From assembly GCA_021845805.1 (NCBI GenBank), contig JAJZVD010000006.1, positions 19,136-83,135 of the forward strand: DNA of 64,000 nucleotides, given 5' to 3'. The stretch comes from Pseudomonadota bacterium (GTDB lineage Bacteria; Pseudomonadota; Alphaproteobacteria; Rhodobacterales; Rhodobacteraceae). The position numbers and the translations under genes are program-made. Shown here piece by piece: positions 29,044 through 39,900 of this stretch. The notes beneath the pieces are model-generated. The model was not told the DNA's origin and did no database searches. It worked only from the letters and a program-made list of their open reading frames with translations. Positions within the stretch are counted from its first letter, which is position 1; the number at the start of each line of letters is the position of its first letter.

Positions 29044-30093
29044 ATGGCAACGCCGGACGTGACGGTGATGGGCGGCGGCATCTTCGGGCTCTCGGTCGCC
29101 TGGGCCTGCCTGTGCCGGGGCGCAAGGGTGCGCCTGATCGAGACCACGGCCATCGGCGCGGGGTCAAGCGGCGGGCTGGTGGGCGCGCTGGCCCCGCATG
29201 TGCCCGAACACTGGAACGACAAGAAGCAGTTCCAGCTTGACAGCCTGCTGATGGCCGAAGCCTGGTGGCAACAGGTCGAGGCCGCGGGCGGGCTGTCGGC
29301 AGGCTACGCCCGCAGCGGGCGCGTGCAGCCGCTGGCCGATGCCGCGGCGGTGGCGCTGGCAGAGGCGCGCGCGGTCACGGCAGCGCAGATCTGGGCGGGC
29401 CGCGCGGTCTGGCAGGTGGTGCCCGCCGACCGGTTCCCCGGCTGGGCGCCCGCCACGCCCACGGGCCTTGTGATCCACGATACGCTGAGCGCCCGGATGC
29501 ACCCGCGGCAGGCTGGTGCAGCGCTGGCCGCGGCGCTGCACGTCCGGGGGGCCGAGGTGGTGATCGGCCGCCGCGCGGGACCCGGCGGTGCCGTGGTCTG
29601 GGCCACCGGCTGGCAGGGGCTGGCCGACCTGTCGGCCGCGCTGGGCAGGACCGTGGGCGGCGGGGTCAAGGGGCAATCGCTGACGCTCTCCCATGACGCG
29701 CGCGGCCAGCCGCAGCTTTTCGTCGACGGGCTGCACATCGTGCCCCATGCCGATGGCAGCGTGGCGATCGGCTCTACCAGCGAGCACGACTTTGCCGACC
29801 CCGCAAGCACCGATGCGCAGATCGAGACGCTGCACGCCCGCGCCATCGCCGCGGTGCCCGCGCTGGCCGCGGCGCCGGTGCTGGACCGCTGGGCGGGCGT
29901 GCGCCCCCGCGCCGCCACCCGGGCGCCGATGCTGGGCCCCTGGCCGGGGCGACCGGGGCATTACGTCGCCAACGGCGGCTTCAAGATCGGCTTCGGCGTG
30001 GCGCCCCGGGCGGCCGAGGCCATGGCCGATCTGGTGCTGGACGGGCGCGACACGATCCCCCCCGGCTTCCGGGTCGAGGCAAGCCTGCGCTAA
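29044..30093 (+). CDS. FAD-dependent oxidoreductase, MnmC-oxidase-like
   Basis: A 349-residue DAO-family flavoprotein. It has the dinucleotide motif GGGIFG (10-15), SSGGLVGALAPH, which resembles the MnmC(o) and glycine oxidase group, and a C-terminal ANGGFKIGFG flavin loop. Given the divergent mnmD, its likely role is removing the carboxymethyl group from cmnm5(s2)U34 in tRNA. A glycine- or D-amino-acid oxidase is the alternative. It overlaps the GT2 gene by four bases at the 3' ends. Confidence 0.82.
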   Translation: MATPDVTVMGGGIFGLSVAWACLCRGARVRLIETTAIGAGSSGGLVGALAPHVPEHWNDKKQFQLDSLLMAEAWWQQVEAAGGLSAGYARSGRVQPLADAAAVALAEARAVTAAQIWAGRAVWQVVPADRFPGWAPATPTGLVIHDTLSARMHPRQAGAALAAALHVRGAEVVIGRRAGPGGAVVWATGWQGLADLSAALGRTVGGGVKGQSLTLSHDARGQPQLFVDGLHIVPHADGSVAIGSTSEHDFADPASTDAQIETLHARAIAAVPALAAAPVLDRWAGVRPRAATRAPMLGPWPGRPGHYVANGGFKIGFGVAPRAAEAMADLVLDGRDTIPPGFRVEASLR

Positions 30094-30965
30094 AGCTCCA
30101 GCACCCGTTCCGGCCTAAGCCGCCCCCGCAGCAGGTCGCGCAGCGCCAGAAGATGCCCGCGCAGCCGCCCGCGCCGGTCGATCCACGGCTCGGGGCGCGG
30201 CAGCCGGATCAGGTTCCCCACCACGTTCTGCGCCAGCATCCGCAGGGCGCGGCGGCGGCTCATCGTGCGCTTGCCGATCAGATACAGCGGATTGGCGATC
30301 TGCGAATAGCCAAGCTTGACCCCCGGCGTGCGCCCCGTCTTGGTCCCGAGATGCACGCCGGTCAGCGCAGTGGATTGCACGATCCGCCCCGCCGCAGCCA
30401 TCTGGCGAGAGAAATCCACATCCTCCAGCCAGCCGTAAAGCGGGAGCCGCTGGTCGAACCGCAGCCCCTGTTCGACCACCGGACGGGCGCGGAAGGCCAT
30501 GTTGCAGCCATAACCGTTATAGACCGGCCTCAGCGGCTGCGGGGCGGGCGGCGGCACCGCCCGCAGCCGCACGAGCCCCTCGGCGAAATCATAGCCAGCC
30601 CCGCCGATTCCATCGGCCAGCACCGTCCCCGTGACCATCACCACATCGGGGGTGTCGCGAAACAGCGTCAGCACCTGCGCCACATAGTCGGGCGCCATGA
30701 CGAAGTCGTCATCCAGCATCAGGACGATATCGTCGGCCCGCAGCAGGTCCAGCACCCGGTTGCGCTGCGCGCAAAGCCCGCGCGGACCGCTCAGCACCAG
30801 CCGCGGAAAGTCCAGCCCTTCCAGCACCTCGGGGTCCAGATCGTCCGGGCCGGCCACGCTCAGAACCAGCAGATCGGGCCATGTCGTCTGGGTCAGCAGA
30901 TGCGGCAAGGTCTGGGCAAGGATGGGCGCCCGGCCTGTCGTGGCAATGGCTAGTATCAGTCGCAT
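30090..30965 (-). CDS. Glycosyltransferase family 2
   Basis: A 291-residue GT-A fold enzyme without transmembrane helices. It starts MRLILAIATTGRAPIL, carries the nucleotide-sugar site LMLDDDF (DxD type), and the acceptor region YGWLEDVDFSRQM, where ED is the usual catalytic pair. It probably adds one sugar to the lipid-linked repeat on the cytoplasmic face. It is the first gene of the polysaccharide locus in the window. The donor sugar is unknown. Confidence 0.85.
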   Translation of the reverse strand: MRLILAIATTGRAPILAQTLPHLLTQTTWPDLLVLSVAGPDDLDPEVLEGLDFPRLVLSGPRGLCAQRNRVLDLLRADDIVLMLDDDFVMAPDYVAQVLTLFRDTPDVVMVTGTVLADGIGGAGYDFAEGLVRLRAVPPPAPQPLRPVYNGYGCNMAFRARPVVEQGLRFDQRLPLYGWLEDVDFSRQMAAAGRIVQSTALTGVHLGTKTGRTPGVKLGYSQIANPLYLIGKRTMSRRRALRMLAQNVVGNLIRLPRPEPWIDRRGRLRGHLLALRDLLRGRLRPERVLEL

Positions 30966-31020
30966 TTTAGCCCTAGTATGCGCGGCATCCTCCGGCCTGG
31001 GACAGCTGTTGGAGAACACG

Positions 31021-31212
31021 ATGCCTGGTCAAGAGGTAGATCTTCGCGGTTCGTTGGACGTCGGGGCGCAGCCCGCCCCGGACGTCAAGCCGATCGATGC
31101 ACTGACCCGCACGATCGAGGCGCAGCCGCGTTGGGTCATCTGGCGTCTGGCGCTGGGGGCAAGCCTGCTGTTCTGGGTCGTCGTCGTGATCGGCATCGCC
31201 CTCCTGTTCTGA
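31021..31212 (+). CDS. Small membrane protein, 63 residues
   Basis: A short open frame with GGAG six bases before the ATG. The first 40 residues are polar (MPGQEVDLRGSLDVGAQ), the rest is one transmembrane helix (WRLALGASLLFWVVVVIGIALLF) running to the C-terminus. It has tail-anchored topology. It lies between the GT2 and ExoY-like genes, opposite in direction to both. I recognise no family. Coding status rests on the ribosome site and helix only; it may assist the export complex. Confidence 0.5.
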   Translation: MPGQEVDLRGSLDVGAQPAPDVKPIDALTRTIEAQPRWVIWRLALGASLLFWVVVVIGIALLF

Positions 31213-31217
31213 TCGCG

Positions 31218-31937
31218 TCAGCGGGCGCCACTCCGCCGCAACACCACCCCCACCGTCTGAAGCAGAATGCGCAGATCGCCCATCAGGCTGCGGGTGCGGA
31301 CATAGTCGACATCCATCGCCACCCGTTCGGCATAGGTCGTGTCGCTGCGCCCGCCGACCTGCCAGGCCCCCGTCATCCCGGGCAGAACCGACAGATAGGC
31401 CGCCTGGTCCGCCCCGTACTGGGCCAGTTCGTCGGCCACGATGGGGCGCGGACCAACCAGCGACATCTCGCCCTTCCAGACGTTCCACAGTTGCGGCAAT
31501 TCGTCGAGGCTGGACTTGCGCAGGAACGACCCCAGCCGCGTCACCCGCGGATCATCCGCAAGCTTGCGCAGGGCCTGCCATTCCTGCCGGGCCGCCGCGC
31601 TGCGGGCCAGATGCCGGTTCAGGATCGCCTCTCCGCCGGTCGCCATGGTCCGGAACTTCAGGCAGTGGAACGGCCGCCCGCCCCGCCCGATCCGCCGGTG
31701 CCGGTAGAACACCGGGCGCCCGTCAGCCACAAGGATCGCCAGCGCGACAAGCCCGAAGACGGGGGCGATTGCAAAGACCGCCGCCGCGGTCAGCACCAGA
31801 TCCAGGGCGCGCTTGCCGACCGGAACGGGTGGCATCACCACGGGTTCCAGATCGGCGCTGCCCAACTGCCAATCCGTCCAGTCGCGGGCGGCGGTGGAAT
31901 CGGCGGCAAGGCCGGAAGGCTGGATCGACTTGAACAT
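31218..31937 (-). CDS. Undecaprenyl-phosphate sugar-1-phosphate transferase (ExoY-like)
   Basis: A 239-residue bacterial sugar transferase that starts repeat-unit synthesis by moving a sugar phosphate to undecaprenyl phosphate at the inner membrane. One N-terminal transmembrane or re-entrant helix (LVLTAAAVFAIAPVFGLVAL) is followed by the conserved catalytic block KFRTM, LRKSSLDELPQLWNV, MSLVGPRPI and PGMTGAWQV. The size fits short ExoY-type rather than WbaP-type enzymes. ATG 31937 is selected over an upstream in-frame codon. A 350-base AT-richer regulatory region lies before it. Confidence 0.93.
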   Translation of the reverse strand: MFKSIQPSGLAADSTAARDWTDWQLGSADLEPVVMPPVPVGKRALDLVLTAAAVFAIAPVFGLVALAILVADGRPVFYRHRRIGRGGRPFHCLKFRTMATGGEAILNRHLARSAAARQEWQALRKLADDPRVTRLGSFLRKSSLDELPQLWNVWKGEMSLVGPRPIVADELAQYGADQAAYLSVLPGMTGAWQVGGRSDTTYAERVAMDVDYVRTRSLMGDLRILLQTVGVVLRRSGAR

Positions 31938-32288
31938 GCACACACACCCCGCTGACGGGACACGCCCATCAGGGCAAAACAGCCGAATCATACCCCTGCA
32001 TCGTTAGGCAGCGTTTCGCGCCAGCGTTAGCGGAATGTTAACAAATGTGAGTTTCCGCCAGGGAAACGACCCTGAATCAAGGCAGCGGCATCCGCTCAAC
32101 CATTTGAAAAAATTGGCATTCATCCGCAGGCACCGGCGGGCTGGTCCGACCATCGCCACAGTTTTGCCGCCGCCCCGCCACTTCCGCAGTTGCGAGACCG
32201 CCGCGCCACCGGGATGATGGCGCTGCGGCACCCCGGGGGTACATGCGTGTCGCAGTGCAGACTGCTGTTGGGACAAGTGAGGCCGTAA
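31938..32288. promoter_or_regulatory. Divergent regulatory region, exoY-like / flippase
   Basis: No gene found. This is the longest non-coding stretch. It is locally AT-rich and holds a perfect dyad GTTTCC-5-GGAAAC (32051-32067), GTTAAC (32037-32042), and two AGCGTT copies (32010, 32023). Minus-strand TATGAT near 31988 could be the -10 for the exoY-like gene. It likely controls both sides of the polysaccharide locus. Confidence 0.45.
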
Positions 32289-33773
32289 GTGACGGACGTA
32301 CCCGAGGATTCCAGCCGCGCCGCCACGCGCGACTCGTTGAGCGGCGGCGCCTGGACAGTGGCCGAACGCATCATCGCCCAGGCCAGCCAGCTGATCCTGT
32401 TCATCGCCGCCGCGCGGGTGCTGTCGCCGGCGGAATTCGGGCTCTTTGCCCTTGTCTCCACCTGCGCGCTTCTATTCCTGCGGATGTCCGAGGTGGGCTG
32501 GGCGCCTTACATCATGTCCTGGTCGGGCGACGATACCGTGCCGCGGCAGGTCGTGATGGTCTCGATCTGGGTCGGGGCGGCCTTCGGCCTGCTCGGCGCG
32601 CTGATCGGCGCGGGCGGGCTGTGGCTTGGCTTCGACGCGGTCGCCATGCATCTGGTCCTCATGTTCTCGGCCTGGGTAGTGATCGCCACCACCTGTTCGG
32701 CCCAGAAGGGCATGATGATCTGGCGCGACGGGTTGCGCGGCTCGGCCATTGCTGAAAGCATCGGAGAGATCGCGGGCATGGCGATGGCGCTCTTGCTGCT
32801 TCATCGCGGCTGGGGGGTCTATTCGCTGGTCTTCGGGCGGCTGGCCTACCAGACCACCCACCTGGCGATCAGCTTCGCCGTGACCCGGCGCGCGCCCCTG
32901 TTCGGGATGCCGCGGCAGGACCTGCGGCAGCTTGGCATCTATTCCTGGCACATCTTTTCCAGCCGCTTCATCCTGAACCTGCGGCTCTACGTCGCCACCT
33001 TCCTCATCGGCGGCTTCCTTGGCCCGGCCTCGGTCGGCTATTACCGCGCCGCGCAGCGGCTGGTGGGATCGATCGCGGAAATCATCGGGGCGCCCAGCCT
33101 CGTGCTGGCCTGGAGCATGTTCCGCCAGGCGCGTGACGAACACGGGCTGCGCAGCCGCGGCTTTCAGGTGCAGGTGAACCTGTATTTCAAGCTGCTCTTT
33201 GCCGTCGGCGCACCCGTCTTCGTCTGGCTGACGCTGATGGGGCAGGACCTGATCTCGGGCCTGCTCGGGCCGAAATGGCTGCCCGCGCTGCCGGTCGTGG
33301 GAATCCTGGCGCTTGCCCGCGCCCTGTCGCTGCAGGCCACGGTGACGGAACCGATCCTGTCGCTGAACGGCGAGGTCGGCCGCCTGCCCCGGTTCAACCT
33401 GATCCTGCTGGTGCTGACGGTCGCGGGCACCACGCTGGGGGCGATGCTGGGGCTTCAGGCAGTGGCGTGGTCGCAGGTGGCGGTGGGCATCGTGGCCGCG
33501 GTGGCAACGAACCGGCTGCTGGAACGCCACGGCGGCATCGACTGGCGCGAGGTGGTGGTGGAGGGCCGCCGCCTTGTCCTGCCGGTGCTGCTGGGCGCGG
33601 CGGTGATCCTGCTGATGCGCGATCTGCGGCTGTTCGAAGATCTTCCTGCGCTGGTGCGGGCCTTCGGCGTGGTGGTGCCGGCCACCGCGATCTACCTGCT
33701 GGCGCTGATCGCGGCCGATCCCGCCTTGCGCGATGCCGCCCGCGCCCGCCGCAACCGCCGCGCAGGGGCATGA
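32289..33773 (+). CDS. Oligosaccharide flippase (Wzx/MOP family)
   Basis: A 494-residue membrane protein with about twelve to fourteen hydrophobic segments and the polysaccharide-flippase pattern (GGAWTVAERIIAQASQLILF at the start, LARALSLQATVTEPILSLNG later). It would flip the lipid-linked repeat unit to the periplasm for Wzy. The start is GTG at 32289 with TGAGG upstream. The NRPS-PKS gene follows 177 bases later in the same direction, so readthrough into it is possible; no clear terminator is present. Confidence 0.88.
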   Translation: MTDVPEDSSRAATRDSLSGGAWTVAERIIAQASQLILFIAAARVLSPAEFGLFALVSTCALLFLRMSEVGWAPYIMSWSGDDTVPRQVVMVSIWVGAAFGLLGALIGAGGLWLGFDAVAMHLVLMFSAWVVIATTCSAQKGMMIWRDGLRGSAIAESIGEIAGMAMALLLLHRGWGVYSLVFGRLAYQTTHLAISFAVTRRAPLFGMPRQDLRQLGIYSWHIFSSRFILNLRLYVATFLIGGFLGPASVGYYRAAQRLVGSIAEIIGAPSLVLAWSMFRQARDEHGLRSRGFQVQVNLYFKLLFAVGAPVFVWLTLMGQDLISGLLGPKWLPALPVVGILALARALSLQATVTEPILSLNGEVGRLPRFNLILLVLTVAGTTLGAMLGLQAVAWSQVAVGIVAAVATNRLLERHGGIDWREVVVEGRRLVLPVLLGAAVILLMRDLRLFEDLPALVRAFGVVVPATAIYLLALIAADPALRDAARARRNRRAGA

Positions 33774-33899
33774 CCTGACGCAGAGACCGCCCCGGCGCGG
33801 GGCAAGAGCTTGATGAGACCGGTAAGCCGTTAGCGATTTCAGAGTGATGCCCAGGACCCGTACCACCCCCAGCATCGACAGCACTGCCCCGGCGGCACG

Positions 33900-33925
33900 C
33901 CGGGCGGCGCGCGCGCACCGCCCGG
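33900..33925 (+). other. GC-rich hairpin before NRPS-PKS gene
   Basis: CCGGGCGG / CCGCCCGG, 8-bp stem with a 10-base CG-repeat loop, ending 25 bases before the NRPS-PKS start codon. It could be a terminator of the flippase transcript or a leader structure. Confidence 0.3.
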
Positions 33926-33950
33926 GCCCGGCGGCATCGAGAGGATGCCA

Positions 33951-36900
33951 ATGACCCGCCACCCCGATCCCGTCGGCCCGATCTGGCCGCTGTTCGCCGC
34001 CGCCGCCGCCGCAGCCCCCGATGCGCCCTGCCTGCTGGCCGATGGGCGCCGCCTGACCTACGCCGAAACCGAGGCCGCCGCGGGCGCCATCGCCGCCCGG
34101 CTGAACGCGCTGGGGGTGGGCAAGGGCGATTTCGTGGGCCTGCTCGACTCGCGCTCGGTCAATGCCGTGGTGGGAATGCTGGGCATCCTGCGGGCCGGCG
34201 CGGCCTTCGTGCCGCTGGACCCGACACATGCGCCCGAACAGTTGCCCTTCATCGCCACCGACCTGCCGCTGAAGGCCGCGCTGGTGGCGGGCCGCTACGC
34301 CGACCGTGCCGCCGCCATCCTGCCCGCCGGGCTGCCCGCCCTGCCGCTGGAAGAGGCGATGACAGGCCCCGGCCCCACCGCCCCCCTGCCCGAGGCCGAG
34401 GCAGAGACGGTGGCCTATGTGATGTACACCTCGGGCACCACAGGCCAGCCGAAGGGCGTGGTTGTACCGCAGCGGGGGGTGACCTCTTTCGCCTACCGTC
34501 AACCCGCGCTCGACATGCGGCCCGATGACGTGGTGCTGCATTCCAACACCATCGCCTGCGACGGATCGACCTTCGACATCTGGGCGGCGCTTCTGAACGG
34601 CGCCGCCTGCGCGGTGGTCGAGGCCCCCTTCCCCGCGCTGGACGAGATCGGCCGGGTCATGGCCACTCACCGCACCACCGCCGCGATGTTCTACGCCGGG
34701 CTGAACCACATGATGGTGGATCATCAGCTTCCCGCCTTTGCCAGCGCGCGGATGATCCTGTCGGTGGGCGACGTGATGTCCTCGGTGCATGCGAAGACGC
34801 TGCTGGACGCCTACCCCGATCTGGTGCTGCAGAACTTCTACGGGCCGACCGAAGGCACCGTGGACAGCCTTGGCATCCGCATCACGCCCGACATGCTGGA
34901 CGGCCGCCCCCTGCCCATCGGCCGGTCGCTGAACCACGAGGACTGCTTCGTGGTGGACGAGGATCTGAAACCTCTGCCCGCGGGCGCCACCGGGCAACTG
35001 GTGATTTCCGGCCTTGGTGTGGCGCATGGCTACTGGAACCGGCCCGACAAGACCGCCGCGGCCTTCATTGCCGACCCGAGGCCGGGCAAGGCGGGGCTGG
35101 TCTATCTGACCGGCGATCTGGCGACCCACAACCCCGATGGCGTCTTCGATTTCCACGGCCGGCTGGACCGGCAGGTGAAGATCGGCGGCCGCCGGGTCGA
35201 GCTGGACGGGGTGGAACATGTGCTGCGCGAACAGCCGGGCGTGGCCGATGCCACCGTGGGCGTGATCGCGGGGCATGGCGGCGACCGGAAGATCGCCGCG
35301 ATCCTGCGGCCCGGCGGCGACATGCCCGCCGACGAGGCGGCCTTCGTGCGCGCCGTGCTGGAGGGCGCCGCCCGCACCCTTCACCCCGCCAGCCTGCCGC
35401 GGGCGACGAAGGTCACCACCGACTGGAAGCTGACCCCCGCAGGCAAGAACGACCGCCGCGCGCTGCTGGCGCTCTTTGACGCGGCGCCCCCCGCGCCCGC
35501 CGCCGCCACGCCGCAGCCCCCCGCGCAGGATCTGTGCCCGGTGATCGCGGGCCTCTGGCAAGAGATCCTTGGCGGGCCGCTGCCCGGCGTGCACCAGACC
35601 TTCTTCGACGCGGGCGGCAGTTCCCTGCAACTGATCGAGGCGCATTCGCGGATGGAGGCCCGCCTTGGCCGCCGGTTCGACATCACCCTGATGTTCGAAA
35701 CCCCGCGCCTTGGCGAGCTTGCCGCGCGGCTTGCCGCGCTGGCCGCCGCCCCCGCCGCCACCCCGGTCACACCGGCCGCAGAGGTGCGCGACCGCGACAT
35801 CGCCATCGTGGGCCTTGCCGGGCGATTCCCCGGGGCCGACACGCTTGCCGCCTTCTGGCAGCACCTGCGCGCGGGCGCGAACCTGATCCCCCGCTTCGCC
35901 CCCGACGAGGCCGAGGACAGCTTCACCCCCGACCAGCGCCGTGCCCCCGCCTATGTCCCGGCGCGGTCGGTCCTGCCGGATGCCGACCTGTTCGACGCGA
36001 AATTCTTCGGCATCCTGCCGCGCGAGGCCGAGCGGATGGACCCGCAGGCGCGCGTCTTTCTGGAGATGTGCGCCGAGGCGCTGGACGACGCCGGGATCGA
36101 CCCCGCCCGCGCCCCGGGCCCGATCGGGGTCTGGGCCGGCAGTTCGATGAGCACCTACCTGATCGGCACGCTCCTGCCCTCGGCCGGGGCGGCGACCGCC
36201 TTCGCCGGCGGCTACCAGATCGCCGATTACCTGACACTGACCGGCAACCTGCCGGAAAGCCTGTCGACCCGCGTGGCCTGGAAGCTGGATCTGAAGGGCC
36301 CGGCGATGACGGTCCAGACGGCCTGTTCGACCGCGCTGACCGCCATCGCACAGGCGGTCACCGCGCTGCGCAGCGGGCAGGCGGATGCGGCGCTTGCGGG
36401 GGGCGTGTCGATCACCTTTCCCCAGAAGCGCGGCTACATGGCGCAGGACGGCGGGATGACCTCGGATGACGGGCTCTGCCGCCCGTTCGACGCGCAGGCC
36501 AGCGGCACCGTCTTCGGCCATGGCGCGGGCGTCGTGGTCCTGAAACGGCTGGCCGATGCGCTGACGGCGGGCGACCAGATCCACGCCGTCATCCGGGGCG
36601 TCGGGGTCACCAACGACGGCGCGGCCAAGATCAGCTACACTGCCCCTGCCGTCACCGGGCAGGCCGAGGCGATCCGCGCCGCGATCCGCGATGCCGGGGT
36701 GGCGGCCGAGACGATCAGCTACGTCGAATGCCACGGCACCGCGACACCGCTGGGCGACCCGATCGAGGTGGCGGGGCTGACGCAAGCCTTCGGCCCGGGG
36801 CGGCCCGGCACGGTCACGCTGGGCTCGGTCAAGGGCAACATCGGGCATCTGGATACCGCCGCCGGGGTGATGGGCGTCATCAAGACGGTGCTGATGCTGA

Positions 36901-39900
36901 AGGCGGGGGAAATCCCGCCGGTGGCGAATTTCCGCAGCCCGAACCCGCGCATCGACCTGTCCGCCGGCCCCTTCCGCATCGCCGACCGGCTGATGCCGTG
37001 GCAAAGCCCCGGCCCCCGCCGGGCCGGTGTCAGCGCCTTTGGCGTGGGCGGCACCAACGTCCATCTGGTGCTGGAAGAGGCGCCCGCGACCGTGGCCGCC
37101 GAACGGCCCGCCAGCCCGCAGGCCCTGCCCCTGTCCGCCGCCTCGCCCGAGGCGCTGGCCGAACTGGCCCGGCGGCTGGCCGACCGGCTGGAGGCGCCCG
37201 ACGCCCCCGCCCTGCCCGATGCCGCCTTCACCCTGCAAGAGGGGCGGCGGCAGCACCCCTACCGGCTGGCCATCGCCGCGCGCACCGCGGCAGAGGCAGC
37301 GGGGAAGCTGCGCGCGGCGGGCGCGGGGCGGCAGGCCCCGGCCAGCCCGCCCGGGGTGGTGATGATGTTCCCAGGTCAGGGCGCGCAATACCCCGGCATG
37401 GGCAAGGGCCTTTACGCGACAGAGCCCGAATACGCCCGCTGGATCGACCGCGGCGCCGAGATCCTGCGCCCGCTGATCGGCACGGACATCGCGCGGCTTC
37501 TGCGCGCTGACGGCGCGGCCGATGCCGACGCCGCCCGCGTCCTGCGCGACACCCGGCTGACCCAGCCCGCCCTGTTCCTGACCGAGATCGCCACCGCCCG
37601 CCTGTGGCAGGCGCGCGGCATCCGGCCCGATGCGATGATCGGCCATTCCGTCGGCGAATTCGCCGCCGCCGTCATCGCGGGGGTGATGGGATTTGACGAC
37701 GCGCTGCGCCTGATCGCCACCCGCGGCCGTCTGATGCAGGACCAGCCGCCGGGGGCCATGCTTTCGGTCCGCGCACCGGTCGAGGCGCTGGCCCCCCATC
37801 TGCGCGACGCGGTCGACCTTGCCGCCCGCAACGCGCCGCAGTTGCAGGTGGTGGCGGGGCCGGTCGAGGCCGTCGCGGCGCTGCAATCGCGGCTGGCGGC
37901 GGCAGGGATCGCCTGCAGCCCGCTGCACACCTCGCACGCCTTCCATTCCGCCATGATGGACCCGGTGGTGCCCGCGCTGGAAGAGGCGATGCGCGGCATG
38001 GCCCTGAACCCGCCCGCGATCCCGATCATCTCTTCCGTCACCGGCGCGCCGATGACGGCGGATCAGGCGCAAAGCCCCGCCTACTGGGCGGCGCAGGCCC
38101 GCGCCCCGGTGGATTTCCAGGCCGCAGTTGAGGCCACCGCCTCTCTCGGCGCGCCCGTTCTGCTGGAGGTGGGGGCGGGCCGCACCCTGTCCGCGCTGGC
38201 CGCGCAGACCCTGAGGCGCGGCGCGCATGGGGGGGTATTCCACTCTCTGCCGGATCATGCCCAGACCGACACCGATGACCAGACCGCGATGGCCACGGCC
38301 TTCGCGGGGCTCTGGGCGGCGGGCGTGCCGGTGGACTGGTCGCGCCTGCCACGCGGGGCGCGCAAGGTCTCGCTGCCCCCGCATCCGTTCTTCCGCAGCC
38401 GCTTCTGGCCCGCGCCGCAGGTGCCCGAAACAGCCGCCCCCGTCCCCGCGTCCCCGGTTTCCACTCTGCCAGAGTTCCCCGCCATGCCCGACGTCGATCG
38501 CAAGCCGCGCCTTGTCACGGAACTGCTGACGCTTTTCTCCGATGTCTCGGGCGAAAGCCTGACGGCCGCGGATGCGGATACGCCCTTCCTCGAACTCGGG
38601 TTCGACTCGCTCTTCATGGCGCAGGCGGCGGCGGCGCTGGAGCGGAACTACGGCGTGACCGTCTCGTTCCGGGCGATGCTGTCGGATTACCCCACCGCCA
38701 CCGCACTGGCGGCGCATCTGGACGCGGTGATGCCGCCCGACCCCGTGGCCGCGCCCGCGCCCGCCGCTGTCCCCGCCGCGACGCAGGCCGCGGCCGCGCC
38801 GGTGATGGCGGCCCCCTCCCCGGCGCTGACGGGCGACCTTGCCGGGCTGATGCAGGCGCAGTTGCAGACCATGCAGGCCGTCTTTGCCGAACAGCTCCGC
38901 CTGTTGGGCGCCGCCCCGGCGGCAGAACCCGCCCGTGCCGCCACCGCAGCGCCCATCGCGGCCATGCCCGCGCCGACCCCGGCCCCCGCCGCCGCCAAGC
39001 CCGAACCGACGGACGAAGGCTTCAAGGTCGGCCGCGGCCCCAGCGTCTCGGGCGCCGTGCTGGACGCGGCGCAGCGCGCCTTTGTGGCCGACCTCGCGCG
39101 GCGCTATTCCGCCAGGCATGGCCGGTCGAAGGATTATACCGCCCGGTACCGCCCCGTGCTGGCCGATCCGCGCACCGCCTCGGGGTTCCACCCCGACTGG
39201 AAGGAAATGACCTTTCCCATCGTCGCAGACCGCTCGAAGGGCGCGCATGTCTGGGACATCGACGGCAACCGCTTCGTCGATGTCGTCAACGGCTTTGGCC
39301 AGACCGCCTTCGGTCATTCCCCCGATTTCGTCACCCGCGCGGTGGCCGCCCAGCTTGAAAAAGGCTACGCCATCGGCCCGCAGGCCGATCTGGCGGGCCC
39401 GGTCGCCGAACGGCTGGCCCGGTTTCTGGGGCACGAGCGGGTGACCTTCTGCAACACCGGGTCCGAAGCGGTGATGGCCGCCATGCGCATCGCCCGCGCG
39501 GTGACGGGGCGCGACCGGGTGATCGTGTTCTCGAACGACTACCACGGCCAGTTCGACGAGGTTCTGGTGCGCGGCCGCCGCACGGGCGAACCCGGCGCGC
39601 TGCCGATCGCCCCCGGCATCCCGCGCGAGGGGCTGAAGAACATGACCGTGCTGGGCTATGGCGCGCCCGACGCGCTGGACTGGCTGCGGGCCCATGCGGC
39701 CGAGATCGCCGCGATCATCGTCGAGCCGGTGCAAAGCCGCCACCCCGAGTTGCAGCCCGCCGCCTTCGTCCGCAGCCTGCGCGAGATTGCCACGGCGGGC
39801 GGCGCCGCGCTGGTGATCGACGAGGTCGTCACCGGCTTTCGCACCCATGCCCGCGGCATTCAGGCGCTTTGGGGGATCGAGGCCGACATGGCCACCTATG

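Noticed and set aside
27423..29222. A 599-codon frame joining mnmD region and EamA gene
   Set aside because: Its upstream half reads mnmD in the wrong frame; the EamA gene starts at 28319 at an ATGA junction.
33945..33950. ATG at 33945 as NRPS-PKS start
   Set aside because: GAGG directly abuts it; the ATG at 33951 has correct spacing.
33774..33950. A sigma-70 promoter TTGATG...TAGCGA for the NRPS-PKS gene
   Set aside because: Spacing is only 15 bases and the hexamers are weak, so it was not listed.
33951..35460. First NRPS domain as a fatty acyl-AMP ligase, as in MycA
   Set aside because: It has the GPTE core, the Asp in CDGSTF that binds an alpha-amino group, and the A10 lysine of amino-acid A domains.
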